Shown here piece by piece: positions 25,264 through 34,553 of a DNA stretch of 64,000 nucleotides. This stretch comes from Mucisphaera sp965279675 (GTDB lineage Bacteria; Planctomycetota; Phycisphaerae; Phycisphaerales; Phycisphaeraceae): assembly GCF_965279675.1 (NCBI RefSeq), contig NZ_CBDIIJ010000002.1:1364001-1428000 (forward strand), written 5' to 3'. The notes under the pieces are model-generated. The model saw only the letters and a program-made list of their open reading frames with translations. It ran no database searches and was not told the origin of the DNA. Both the position numbers and the translations under genes were made by a program. How positions within the stretch are numbered: the stretch's first letter is position 1; every line of letters starts with the position of its first letter.

Positions 25264-26901
25264 ATGAACACCAAGCACCTCCTGCTCACACTCGCCCTCG
25301 CCCTCGCGACCGCCATCCCCGCCTGGGCCCAGGACGCCGACACGACCGAGCCCACCCAGCCGATCCAGGTCGATGCCGCGCAGACCGACACGGCCCAAGC
25401 CAGCGACCCGGCCGAAGCCGACACCGTGCCAGCCCCCGATCAGCAGGCCGCCGACGAGCCCGCGCCCCAGCTGGACCAGACACAGGCCCAGCCGGCAGAG
25501 CCCCGAACCCCCACCTTCGCCGAGGTCTCGCAAACCGTCGAAGCCCAGCTCAACGCCGCCGTCGAAGAACTCGACACCCTCCGCGAGCAGATCGCCGCCG
25601 AGAAGATCCCCCTCAACCGCACCATCAGCCAGCTCGAATCCCAGATCGTCGACCTCCGCCAGGAACTCCAGGCCGCCAGCCGCCAGCTCGACAGCCGCAA
25701 CCTCGCCCTCGCCAACCTCCGCACCACCATCGCCGCCCGCCAGGACGAAGCCCGCTACCTCGGCAACCTCCTCGCCGAGTACCTCCGCAACCTCGAACCC
25801 CGACTCCACATCGCCGAACTCCAGCGATACGCCGACAGCCTCGAACAGGCACGACTCGCCCCCGAAAACAGCAACCTCACCGAACTCCAGCGGTTCCAGA
25901 CCCAGCTCGCCGCCATCGGCCAGTCCGTCGAAAGACTCTTCGGCCTCCTGGGCGGAATCACCTTCAACGGCACCGCCGCCGACGCCGAAGGCAACATCAA
26001 ACCCGGCGACTTCCTCGTCGTCGGACCCGAAGTCCTCTTCCTCTCCGAAGACGGCAGCCTCGTCGGCACCGCCGACCAGCGACTCGGATCACTCGAACCC
26101 ACCATCACACCCTTCGAGAACCCGGAAGCCGCCAACGCCGCCGCCAGCCTCGTCGCCAAGGGCACCGGCACCATGCCCTTCGACCCCACCCTCGGCAACG
26201 CCCACGCCATCGCCCAGGCCCAGGACACCTTCCTCGAACACGTCTGGAAGGGCGGGCCCGTGATGATCCCCATCACCCTCCTCGCCGCCGTCGCCCTCCT
26301 CATCGCCCTCTACAAATGGCGCGTCCTCGCCATGACCCCCAACCCCTCACGCAAGAAGCTCGACCCCCTCCTCCGCGCCGTCGCCGCCAAAGACAAAACC
26401 CTCGCCGCCACCGAGGCCAAAAAGATCAGGGGACCCATCGGCGAGATGCTCCAGGCCGGCGCCGACCACCTCGGCGAGCCCCGCGAACTCATCGAGGAGA
26501 TCATGTACGAGAAGGTGCTCTCCAACACCGTCCAACTCCAACGGCTGCTCCCCTTCATCTCCATCTGCGCCGCCGCCGCACCCCTCCTCGGGCTCCTCGG
26601 CACCGTCACCGGCATCATCAACACCTTCGAGATGATCACCATCTTCGGCACCGGCGACCCAGAAGCCCTCTCAGGCGGCATCTCCGAAGCACTCATCACC
26701 ACCAAGTTCGGGCTCATCGTCGCCATCCCCGCGCTCCTGCTCTACGCCTACCTCTCACGCATGGCCAGAGGCATCATCGACAGCATGACCCAGGCCGGCG
26801 TCGTCTTCATGAACCAGATCGCCAAGTCGCAAACCACCCAGACACCGCCCCCCACCGAGAAAACCAAAACCGAAGACAAACCGCAGAAGGAGGCGGCCTG
26901 A
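25264..26901 (+). CDS. TtpC-like MotA/TolQ/ExbB protein with long periplasmic coiled coil
   Basis: A 545-residue protein with an ExbB-type channel domain at its C terminus. A signal-like segment (1-21) is followed by an acidic, Gln- and Ala-rich stretch (22-75), a coiled coil (about 80-170: EELDTLREQIAAEKI, ISQLESQIVDLRQELQAA), then a first channel helix at about 330-352 (GPVMIPITLLAAVALLIALY) and the conserved ExbB core (APLLGLLGTVTGIINTFEMI; SGGISEALITTKFGLIVAIP). This architecture is that of TtpC, the extra component of TonB2 systems. It works together with ExbB, ExbD and TonB encoded immediately downstream. It starts 25 nt after DUF3450. Confidence 0.88.
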   Translation: MNTKHLLLTLALALATAIPAWAQDADTTEPTQPIQVDAAQTDTAQASDPAEADTVPAPDQQAADEPAPQLDQTQAQPAEPRTPTFAEVSQTVEAQLNAAVEELDTLREQIAAEKIPLNRTISQLESQIVDLRQELQAASRQLDSRNLALANLRTTIAARQDEARYLGNLLAEYLRNLEPRLHIAELQRYADSLEQARLAPENSNLTELQRFQTQLAAIGQSVERLFGLLGGITFNGTAADAEGNIKPGDFLVVGPEVLFLSEDGSLVGTADQRLGSLEPTITPFENPEAANAAASLVAKGTGTMPFDPTLGNAHAIAQAQDTFLEHVWKGGPVMIPITLLAAVALLIALYKWRVLAMTPNPSRKKLDPLLRAVAAKDKTLAATEAKKIRGPIGEMLQAGADHLGEPRELIEEIMYEKVLSNTVQLQRLLPFISICAAAAPLLGLLGTVTGIINTFEMITIFGTGDPEALSGGISEALITTKFGLIVAIPALLLYAYLSRMARGIIDSMTQAGVVFMNQIAKSQTTQTPPPTEKTKTEDKPQKEAA

Positions 26902-26916
26902 TCGGCCAAACCCACC

Positions 26917-27582
26917 GTGCTGACCCTCGCCCAGACACAACCCGACCCCTCCTTCTGGGATGCCACCATCGAGATATGGCTCAGCGGCGGCTGGGCCATG
27001 GTCGCTATCGCCATCGTCGCCATGGTCATGTTCGCCGTTGGCATGCACATCTACCTCGGACTCCCCGGCAAGGAACTCCGCGCCGTCCCCGAGTCCACCT
27101 GGCGCAAATGGATCGATCACCCCAGACAACGCGAAGGCCTCATCGGCGAGCTGCTCGACTTCGTCTCAGGCATCAACCAGTTCGACGAACTCGGCAAAGC
27201 CTTCGAAGAACTCCGAACCACCGAGATCACACCCTTCCGAAGAGACCTACGCGTCATGCGCATCTGCGTCTCCGCCGCACCCCTCCTCGGACTCCTCGGA
27301 ACCGTCACCGGCATGCTCAACACCTTCGACGCACTCGCCGGCGGCACAGGCGGAGAACCCACCATCGACCTCGTCGCCTCCGGCATCTCCGAAGCACTCA
27401 TCACCACCGAGACTGGCCTCATCATCGCCATCCCCGGGCTCTTCTTCCAATACCACCTCGCCCATAAAATCGAGCAGTACCACGCCTTCCTCGCCCACAT
27501 GGAAACCGCCTGCATGCAGCGCCTCTACCGCAAACAGACAAACAACCCCACTCCAACCCCGGAACAACAGAAAGCCGCCTAA
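26917..27582 (+). CDS. exbB: ExbB-like proton channel component (MotA/TolQ/ExbB)
   Basis: A 221-residue inner membrane protein. Helix 1 is at about 20-48 (GGWAMVAIAIVAMVMFAVGMHI), and the conserved ExbB/TolQ core follows: APLLGLLGTVTGMLNTFDAL and GISEALITTETGLIIAIPGLF, ending in a cytoplasmic basic tail. It would form the pentameric proton channel that powers TonB. GTG at 26917 is the start because it gives a short N terminus before helix 1. It is separated from the TtpC-like gene by 15 nt and from exbD by 21 nt. Confidence 0.9.
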   Translation: MLTLAQTQPDPSFWDATIEIWLSGGWAMVAIAIVAMVMFAVGMHIYLGLPGKELRAVPESTWRKWIDHPRQREGLIGELLDFVSGINQFDELGKAFEELRTTEITPFRRDLRVMRICVSAAPLLGLLGTVTGMLNTFDALAGGTGGEPTIDLVASGISEALITTETGLIIAIPGLFFQYHLAHKIEQYHAFLAHMETACMQRLYRKQTNNPTPTPEQQKAA

Positions 27583-27603
27583 ACCCAACCCACGGACCAA
27601 GCC

Positions 27604-28011
27604 ATGGCCAGATTTCAGGACATCCAGAACACAGACGACAGCGACGCGAAGGTCGACATCTCGCCGCTCATCGACTGCGTCTTCATCCTCCTGATCTTCT
27701 TCATCGTCACCACCAGCTTCGTCCAGGAAGTCGGGCTCGGCGTCGACAAACCCGAACCCAGCAACCAGCCCAATCTCAACGAGTCCACCACCATCATCCT
27801 CCAACTCGATGACACCGGCAGAGTCTTCTACGAAGGCAGAAGCATCGGCCTCGCCGGCGTCCAGTCCGAAGTCCGACGCGTCCTCCAGGCCGAAGACGCG
27901 CCCGTCATCGTCCAGGCCTCCTTCGAAACACCCGTCGCCACCCTCATCCGCGTCATGGACGAAGCCCGAAGCGCCGGCGCCGCACAGGTCAGCCTCGCAC
28001 AAGCCCAGTAA
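27604..28011 (+). CDS. exbD: ExbD-like biopolymer transport protein (first copy)
   Basis: A 135-residue ExbD/TolR protein with the usual layout: a short cytoplasmic N terminus (20 residues), one transmembrane helix with the essential aspartate (VDISPLIDCVFILLIFFIVTT, Asp at the Pro-Leu-Ile-Asp position), and a periplasmic C-terminal domain. It partners ExbB in the TonB motor. A second, distinct ExbD follows 41 nt later, and the two share the helix but differ in the periplasmic part, so they may form a heterodimer. Confidence 0.92.
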   Translation: MARFQDIQNTDDSDAKVDISPLIDCVFILLIFFIVTTSFVQEVGLGVDKPEPSNQPNLNESTTIILQLDDTGRVFYEGRSIGLAGVQSEVRRVLQAEDAPVIVQASFETPVATLIRVMDEARSAGAAQVSLAQAQ

Positions 28012-28052
28012 CCAGGAACCCTCCAACCCCAAACCCAGCCACGAAGAAAACC

Positions 28053-28469
28053 ATGAGCCGCTTTAAGAACATGAAATCCGACGAAGGCAACTACGGCGAC
28101 ATCGATATGTCGCCCATGATCGACTGCGTCTTCATCATGCTCATCTTCTTCATTGTCGCCACCACCTTCGTCGAAGTCCCCGACGTCACCATCGACCAGC
28201 CCATCGCCACCACCCAGGAAACCCTCGAAAAAGAAAGCATCTACATCGCCCTCACACCCGAAGGCGAGGTCGTCTACGCAGCCCGCCAAATAGGCGTCAC
28301 CGGCGTCCAGCCGCTCGTCCGACGCATGCTCGAAGATGAACCCGAAAGACCCGTCATCATCCAGACCGACGGCAACGCCGAGTCCGGAACCCTCATCCGC
28401 ATCATCGACGAAGCCAAACGGGCCGGTGCCCTCAAAGTCAGCCTCGCCACCCAGATCAACCAGAACTAA
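28053..28469 (+). CDS. exbD: ExbD-like biopolymer transport protein (second copy)
   Basis: A 138-residue ExbD/TolR protein with the N-terminal segment GDIDMSPMIDCVFIMLIFFI carrying the conserved aspartate in its single membrane helix, then a periplasmic domain of about 95 residues. It is a tandem paralogue of the preceding ExbD. The C-terminal pattern of both (TLIRIIDEAKRAGALKVSLA versus TLIRVMDEARSAGAAQVSLA) shows recent common origin. TonB follows after 5 nt. Confidence 0.92.
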   Translation: MSRFKNMKSDEGNYGDIDMSPMIDCVFIMLIFFIVATTFVEVPDVTIDQPIATTQETLEKESIYIALTPEGEVVYAARQIGVTGVQPLVRRMLEDEPERPVIIQTDGNAESGTLIRIIDEAKRAGALKVSLATQINQN

Positions 28470-28474
28470 GAGCC

Positions 28475-29131
28475 ATGGCCAAGAAAGGACGAAAAACCCG
28501 AGCCACCCTGACACACCGCCTGACGGTGCTCGTCGCCGCAGCGCTCATGACCCTCGCCTTCTTCATGGTCCTGCCCCTCATGCAGACCATCGGCGCCCCC
28601 GACGGACCCGACACCCGCGTCCAGGAAATCGGCTTCGCCGACGTGCCCCCACCCCCGCCGCCCCCCGAAGAAGAACCCCCCGAACCCGAACCCGAGGAAG
28701 AGCCACCCCAGCTCACCGAAGCGCCCCCGCTCGACCTCTCCCAACTCGAGATCGCCCTCAACCCCGCCGGCTCCGGACTGGGCCTAAGCGGCAACTTCGC
28801 CCCCCAGATCAACACCCGCGACCTCATGGGTGGCGTCGAAGACATGCTCGCCGGCCTCGGCGACCTCGACCAGGAACCCCGCGTCGTCTACCAGCCCGGA
28901 CCCATGCTCGACGACCGGCTCCGACGCCTCGCGCCCGCCACCGTCTACGTCATCTTCATCGTCAACGAGCAGGGACGCATCGACGAAGCCCGCGTCCAGA
29001 ACCCCCTCCACCCCGCCCTCAACCGCGCCGCCCTCAACGCCGTCAGGCAGTGGCGCTTCGAGCCCGGCATGAAAGCCGGACAACCCGTCAGCTTCCGCAT
29101 GAGAGTCCCCATCACCTTCCCCGAAGGTTAA
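28475..29131 (+). CDS. tonB: TonB energy transducer
   Basis: A 218-residue TonB. A basic N terminus is followed by the membrane anchor (about 18-38: LVAAALMTLAFFMVLPLM), a Pro/Glu-rich periplasmic spacer with PPPPPPPEEEPPEPEPEEEP at about 60-80, and a C-terminal domain from about 135 to 218 (YVIFIVNEQGRIDEARV, LNAVRQWRFEPGMKAG) that contacts the TonB box of the receptor. The anchor lacks an obvious SxxxH-type histidine, as in TonB2-type proteins. It is placed between exbD and a TPR lipoprotein gene, 7 nt apart. Confidence 0.92.
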   Translation: MAKKGRKTRATLTHRLTVLVAAALMTLAFFMVLPLMQTIGAPDGPDTRVQEIGFADVPPPPPPPEEEPPEPEPEEEPPQLTEAPPLDLSQLEIALNPAGSGLGLSGNFAPQINTRDLMGGVEDMLAGLGDLDQEPRVVYQPGPMLDDRLRRLAPATVYVIFIVNEQGRIDEARVQNPLHPALNRAALNAVRQWRFEPGMKAGQPVSFRMRVPITFPEG

Positions 29132-29138
29132 AACGACC

Positions 29139-30668
29139 ATGAACAAAGCCCTCCCCACCGCCATCCTCGCAGCCCTCGTCCTCGCCGGCTGCACCATTAC
29201 GCCCACCGAGCAAACCGCCGACGAAGCCGCCACCCGCAGCCTCGCCAACCCCAACGACACCCGAGGCCGCGAACTCGAGATCTGGTCCGACCCCCGCTTC
29301 ACCCAGCAGTTCTCCGAAACCTACATCTCCGCCAGCGAGATCGAGCCACGCATCACCAGCATCGAACGCGAGGTCATGCTCGAAGTCATCGAAACCCTCC
29401 GCGAAGCCGCCGACCTCGAAGCCGAAGCCCGCACCGCCAAACAACAGGAAGCCATCGACCGACTCAACGACGAGAACTCGTCCGCCGCCACCGCCGTCTA
29501 CGACTTCACCATCGGCAACATCTACTTCGAACAGGAACAGACCGAGCTCGCCGAAGCAGCCTATCGCGAAGCCGTCGCCAAACACCGCAAGTTCCGCCGT
29601 GCCTGGCAGGCACTCGGCATGCTCTACGTCCGCGAAAGCCAGTGGGACCTCGCCATCAACGCCATGACCCGCGTCATCGAACTGGGCGGCGGCAACGGCA
29701 TCACCTACGGACTCATGGGCTTCGCCTACGCCTCCACCGACAACCCCCTCGCCGCCGAGTCCGCCTACCGACAGGCCATCCTCCTCGAACCCGACCGCCT
29801 CGACTGGAAGATGGGACTCGCCCGCAGCTTCTTCCGCCAGCAACGCTTCGCCGACGCCATCGCCCTCACCGGCGAAATGCTCAAACAAGACCCCTCCAAA
29901 ACCGACCTCTGGCTCCTCCAGGCCAACGCCTACCTCCAACTCGGCGACAATCTCAACGCCGCCGAAAACTACCTCGTCGTCGACCAGCTAGGCGGCGCCA
30001 ACGCCGACATCCTCAACAACCTCGGCGACATCTACATCAACGAGAACCTTTACGACCTCGCCGTCGAAAACTACATCCGAGCCCTCGAAACCCAGCCCGA
30101 CGCCAACCTCGCACGAAGCATCCAGGCCGCCAAAGTGCTCACCGCCCGAGCCGAACTCGACAACACCGCCTCACTCATCGAAGCCATCGAAACCCACCGC
30201 GCCCAGGACCTCGACGACCAGCAGCAGATCGACCTACTCCGCATGAAGGCACGCATCGCCGTCGCCAACGGCGCCTCCGATCAGGAAGCCGACATCCTCC
30301 GCGAGATCGTCGAACTCGACCCGCTCGACGGCGAAGCACTCATCCTCCTCGGACAGCACGAGTCCTCTAAGGTCGGACCCGCACAGGCCGAGATCGAAGC
30401 CGCACGCCTGGCAGACAATTCAGACCAACTCGGTAACGCCCAGGCCCAACTCGCCGAGCACACAGCCCAGGCCACCTTCTACTTCGAACGCGCCGCCGCA
30501 CTCGAAGACTTCGAGGCCGACGCCTACGTCAGACTCGCCCAGCTCTTCGTCAAACTCGGCAACTACGAACAGGCCCTGCCGCTGCTGAGAAGAGCTCAGC
30601 AGATCAAGCCCCGCGAAAACGTCCAGCAGTACCTCCAGCAGGTCGAGCGCATCGCACGCTCCGGCTGA
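29139..30668 (+). CDS. TPR-repeat lipoprotein of the TonB2 cluster
   Basis: A 509-residue predicted lipoprotein (lipobox VLAGC, Cys18) with many tetratricopeptide repeats, for example FRRAWQALGMLYVRESQWDL, ITYGLMGFAYASTDNPLAAE and ADAYVRLAQLFVKLGNYEQA. Its place right after tonB matches the TPR gene that closes TonB2 operons and is known as TtpB-like in vibrios. It probably supports TonB-receptor assembly or signalling in the periplasm. The gspD gene begins 24 nt downstream, so the TonB and secretion blocks appear joined in one transcript. Confidence 0.82.
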   Translation: MNKALPTAILAALVLAGCTITPTEQTADEAATRSLANPNDTRGRELEIWSDPRFTQQFSETYISASEIEPRITSIEREVMLEVIETLREAADLEAEARTAKQQEAIDRLNDENSSAATAVYDFTIGNIYFEQEQTELAEAAYREAVAKHRKFRRAWQALGMLYVRESQWDLAINAMTRVIELGGGNGITYGLMGFAYASTDNPLAAESAYRQAILLEPDRLDWKMGLARSFFRQQRFADAIALTGEMLKQDPSKTDLWLLQANAYLQLGDNLNAAENYLVVDQLGGANADILNNLGDIYINENLYDLAVENYIRALETQPDANLARSIQAAKVLTARAELDNTASLIEAIETHRAQDLDDQQQIDLLRMKARIAVANGASDQEADILREIVELDPLDGEALILLGQHESSKVGPAQAEIEAARLADNSDQLGNAQAQLAEHTAQATFYFERAAALEDFEADAYVRLAQLFVKLGNYEQALPLLRRAQQIKPRENVQQYLQQVERIARSG

Positions 30669-30692
30669 CCCCCAAACCCCAGCGAGCCCGCC

Positions 30693-32945
30693 ATGGCCCC
30701 CATCTCCTCACAAGCCGCCACCTGCCTCCTCGCACTCACCCTGCTGGCTGCAGGCGCACTCGCTCAAACGCCACCACAGACCACCGCCGCCGAGCCACAG
30801 GACGGCATGGTCACCCTCAACTTCCCCGAGAACATCGATCTCAAGGTCCTCATCGACTACGTCGGTCGACGCAACGGCATCAACTTCATCTACGACCAGA
30901 ACGTCGTCAGCCGACGCGTCACCATCAACGCCCCCGAAGCCATCCCCACCAGCTCGCTTATCACCCTGCTCGAAAGCACCCTCCGAGCCAACAACCTCGT
31001 CCTCGTCGAAACCGAAATCCCCAACACCATCCGCATCGAGGCCGCCAATCGACCACTACCCACCATCTCCGTCCTCCCAGGCGAACAAGAGGCACGACTC
31101 ACCCAGGCCGTGACCCGCGTCTTCACCTTCCAGCACATCGCACCCGCCGAAGCCGGCGCCATCCTCACGCCCTTCCTCTCCTCGCCCCAGGCCAGAATCA
31201 CTCCCGTTCAGGGAACACGACTCCTCATCATCACCGAGTTCGGCAGCAACATGCAACGGCTCGAAAACCTCAGCCGACTCATCGACCAGCCCGAAGCCGA
31301 CCTGAAAATCGAATCCGTCACCGTCACCCACACCAAGGCCGCCGACCTCGCCACCCGCGTCACCCAACTCCTCGGCATCGCCGCCCGCCCAACCTCACCC
31401 ACCGACCTCCGCATCCAGGCCGACACCCGCACCAACCAGATCGACCTCATCGGCGAAGCCCAGGACATCGAACGCGCCGCACAACTCATCGCCAACCTCG
31501 ACCGACCCGCCAACACCACCACCAGGGTCTACACCTTCAACACCATCAGCCCGGCACGCATCGACACCCTCGTCTCCGAACTCCTCGACGAAGTCGCCGC
31601 CCAGAACTACCGCTCCGTCGCCGACCCCGAAGCCAACGCCCTCATCGTCACCGCGCCCTCAGACGTCCACGCGACCATCGCCGAACTCGCCGCCCGACTC
31701 GATATCCCCAGACCCGAACAGCGAAGCCCCATCCGCTTCTACACCCTCCAGAACGCCCGCGCCGACGAGATCCTCAAAACCCTCGAAGGCATCGCCAACG
31801 ACGCCAGCCTCGAAACCATCTCCATCGACGGCGCCAACGCCGCCCCCCAGCCGCCCCTGTTCCCAACCCCACGTGAAGACTTCAGCCGCATCGACGGACC
31901 CACCGAATCCGAGGTCAACACCCGCGCCGCCAACCGGCAGATCGAGATCACCCCGCAACGCTCAGGCGTCGCCATCGACGACCCCGAACTCGGCCTCGAC
32001 AAAGCACGCATCATCGCCCACGAAGCATCCAACACCCTCATCGTCATCGCCCGACCCGCCATGCACGAGGTCTACGAACGCCTCATCAAACGACTCGATG
32101 TCCGACAGCCGCAGGTCCTGCTCGAAGCCACCGTCGTCTCGCTCGACACCACCGACGGCTTCCAGCTAGGCGTCGAGATCCTCGTCGATGCCGACATCGA
32201 CGAAACCACACGCTCACTCACCTTCAGCAACTTCGGCCTCTCCGACGAAGTCGATCCCGGCAACCCCGGGCTCGTGCTCGAGCCAGGCGTCGGATTCAAC
32301 GGCGCTATCATCAGCTCCAACATCGCCGACCTCGTCGTCCGCGCCCTCCAGTCAGACAACCGCGTCAAGGTCGTCTCACGACCCGAAATCCTCGTCAACA
32401 ACAACGCCGTCGGCACCCTCGTCAGCGAACGCGAAGAACCCTTCTCCTCCGTCAACGCCTCCTCCACCGTCTCCACCACCTCCTTTGGCGGGTTCGCCGC
32501 CGCCGGCACCACCATCGTCGTCACGCCCCAGATCAGCGAAGGCGACTTCATCAAACTCGAATACGAAATCAGCCTCTCCAGCTTCTCCGAAGCCGCCGAG
32601 TCCAACGACCCCGACGACGTCCTCCCACCCGCCCGACAGACCAACTCCCTCATCTCCGAAGCCGTCCTCCCCGATGGCTACACCATGATCGTCGGCGGAC
32701 TCACAAGAGACACCCAAAGCGAGGTCATCAACGCCATCCCCCTCCTCGGCGAAATCCCCTTCATCGAAAACTTCTTCTCCAACCGCGTCATCACCAACCA
32801 GCAGACCACCCTCTTCGTCTTCATCAAGGCCGTCATCCTCCGCGACGACAAGTTCGAGTACCTCAGGTTCGTCTCCTCCGAAGCCGCCGCCAGCACCGGC
32901 ATCTCACTCGGACTCCCAGAAAGCCAACCCCTCCTGATCCACTGA
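30693..32945 (+). CDS. gspD: Type II secretion outer membrane secretin GspD
   Basis: A 750-residue secretin. Signal peptide to about residue 25; N0 domain about 30-110 (VTLNFPENIDLKVLIDYVGR); N1-N3 repeats between about 130 and 400 with the usual inserted disordered loop; the secretin pore domain from about 460 to the C terminus, with VKVVSRPEILVNNNAVGTLV, the Gly/Ser/Thr-rich gate segment, and the signature TMIVGGLTRDTQSEVINAIP followed by LLGEIPFIENFF. It forms the outer membrane channel for folded proteins. No S-domain-like C-terminal tail is obvious. It begins the gsp block. Confidence 0.95.
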   Translation: MAPISSQAATCLLALTLLAAGALAQTPPQTTAAEPQDGMVTLNFPENIDLKVLIDYVGRRNGINFIYDQNVVSRRVTINAPEAIPTSSLITLLESTLRANNLVLVETEIPNTIRIEAANRPLPTISVLPGEQEARLTQAVTRVFTFQHIAPAEAGAILTPFLSSPQARITPVQGTRLLIITEFGSNMQRLENLSRLIDQPEADLKIESVTVTHTKAADLATRVTQLLGIAARPTSPTDLRIQADTRTNQIDLIGEAQDIERAAQLIANLDRPANTTTRVYTFNTISPARIDTLVSELLDEVAAQNYRSVADPEANALIVTAPSDVHATIAELAARLDIPRPEQRSPIRFYTLQNARADEILKTLEGIANDASLETISIDGANAAPQPPLFPTPREDFSRIDGPTESEVNTRAANRQIEITPQRSGVAIDDPELGLDKARIIAHEASNTLIVIARPAMHEVYERLIKRLDVRQPQVLLEATVVSLDTTDGFQLGVEILVDADIDETTRSLTFSNFGLSDEVDPGNPGLVLEPGVGFNGAIISSNIADLVVRALQSDNRVKVVSRPEILVNNNAVGTLVSEREEPFSSVNASSTVSTTSFGGFAAAGTTIVVTPQISEGDFIKLEYEISLSSFSEAAESNDPDDVLPPARQTNSLISEAVLPDGYTMIVGGLTRDTQSEVINAIPLLGEIPFIENFFSNRVITNQQTTLFVFIKAVILRDDKFEYLRFVSSEAAASTGISLGLPESQPLLIH

Positions 32946-32950
32946 CACGC

Positions 32951-34552
32951 ATGGGCACCGACCACCCCACCAGCGCGACCCACGACCCCGCCGCCGGCCT
33001 CAGGCTCGTCGACAACCCATCTGCAGACAAACTGACCAACCTCAGCGACCGCCAGCCCTCCGCTCACTTCCTCAAGCACGTCCCCATCGCCTTCGCCAGA
33101 AACGCGCACGCCCTGGGACTCGCCACCGAAGACGAAAACGTCATCGACCTCGCGATGACCAACCCCGACGACCAGCAAACCCTCGACATCCTCCGCCGCT
33201 GGCTCCGCGCCACGCTCCGCCCGCAGCCCGCCGAAGAACACGCCCTCGCCTCCGCCATCAACCAGGCCTACGGCCAGCAGACCGGCGCCGCCCAAGCCTT
33301 CGTCGAAAAACTCGACCGCGACACCGTCATCAGCGAGGTCAACGAACTCTCGCAACGAGAAGACCTTCTCAACGTCTCCGACCGCGCACCTGTCATCAAG
33401 CTCGTCAACCTCCTGCTCTTCGAAGCCGTCCAGCAGCAGGCCTCCGACATCCACATCCAGCCCTACGAAGACCGGCTCATCATCCGACTCCGCATCGATG
33501 GCGTCCTCTTCGATACCTTCGACCTCCCCGCCGCCATCCAGGACGAAGTCCTCAGCCGCATCAAGGTCATGGCGCGCATGAACATCGCCGAAAAACGACT
33601 GCCCCAGGACGGCCGCTCCACCGTCCAGGTCGGCGACCGGATGATCGACCTCCGCGTCTCATCCGTCCCCGCCAGCCACGGCGAACGCATCGTCATCCGA
33701 CTCCTCGACAAGAGCATCCGACGCTACACCCTCGGCGAACTCGGCATGACCACCGAAGCCCTCGCCACCTTCCGCAAACTCATCGGCGTCGAACACGGAC
33801 TCATCCTCGTCACCGGACCCACCGGCTCCGGCAAGAGCACCACGCTCTACGCAGCCCTCGGCGAGATCAACTCCACCGCCCGCAACATCATGACCCTCGA
33901 AGACCCCATCGAGTACCAGCTCGAAGGCATCAGCCAGATGCAGATCTCCGACAAGAAGGGCATGACCTTCGCCAGCGGGCTCCGCTCCGTCCTCCGCCAG
34001 GACCCCGACATCGTCATGATCGGCGAGATCCGCGACCGCGAGACCGCCGTCATGGCCATCCAGGCCTCCCTCACCGGACACCTCGTCTTCAGCACCCTCC
34101 ACACCAACGACGCCGCCTCCGCCGTCACACGGCTCCTCGACCTCGGCATCGAGCCCTACCTCGTCAGCAGCTCGCTCGTCGGCGTCCTCGCTCAGCGACT
34201 CATCCGCCACGTCTGCGAACACTGCGCCCAGCCCGCCGAGCCAAGCCCCGCCGAACTCGACGCCCTCCGTTTCGTGCCCACGCCCGAGCAGCGCCAGCAG
34301 ATGCGCACCGGCGTCGGCTGCAAACACTGCCGCGGCACCGGCTACCACGGCCGCGCCGGCTGCTTCGAACTGCTCACCATCAACGACGAAATCCGCAACC
34401 TCGTCCAGCAGCGCGCCTCCGCCACCGACATCCATCACGCCGCCATCCGCGCCCACATGACCACCCTCACCGACGACGGCCTCCGCAAAGTCGGACTCGG
34501 CCAGACCACCCTCAGCGAGGTCATGCGCGTCGCCATGAGAGCCGGGTTCTGA
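32951..34552 (+). CDS. gspE: Type II secretion ATPase GspE
   Basis: A 533-residue GspE/PilB ATPase. N1E domain about 30-130, N2E about 140-250 (QASDIHIQPYEDRLIIRLRI), Walker A GPTGSGKST at 289-297, Asp box TLEDPIEYQL, Walker B region QDPDIVMIGEIRDRET, His box STLHTNDA, and a tetracysteine zinc site (CEHC and CKHC, about 418-456) as in GspE and PilB. It powers pseudopilus assembly on the cytoplasmic face. It starts 5 nt after gspD and ends 1 nt before gspF. Confidence 0.96.
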   Translation: MGTDHPTSATHDPAAGLRLVDNPSADKLTNLSDRQPSAHFLKHVPIAFARNAHALGLATEDENVIDLAMTNPDDQQTLDILRRWLRATLRPQPAEEHALASAINQAYGQQTGAAQAFVEKLDRDTVISEVNELSQREDLLNVSDRAPVIKLVNLLLFEAVQQQASDIHIQPYEDRLIIRLRIDGVLFDTFDLPAAIQDEVLSRIKVMARMNIAEKRLPQDGRSTVQVGDRMIDLRVSSVPASHGERIVIRLLDKSIRRYTLGELGMTTEALATFRKLIGVEHGLILVTGPTGSGKSTTLYAALGEINSTARNIMTLEDPIEYQLEGISQMQISDKKGMTFASGLRSVLRQDPDIVMIGEIRDRETAVMAIQASLTGHLVFSTLHTNDAASAVTRLLDLGIEPYLVSSSLVGVLAQRLIRHVCEHCAQPAEPSPAELDALRFVPTPEQRQQMRTGVGCKHCRGTGYHGRAGCFELLTINDEIRNLVQQRASATDIHHAAIRAHMTTLTDDGLRKVGLGQTTLSEVMRVAMRAGF

Positions 34553-34553
34553 C

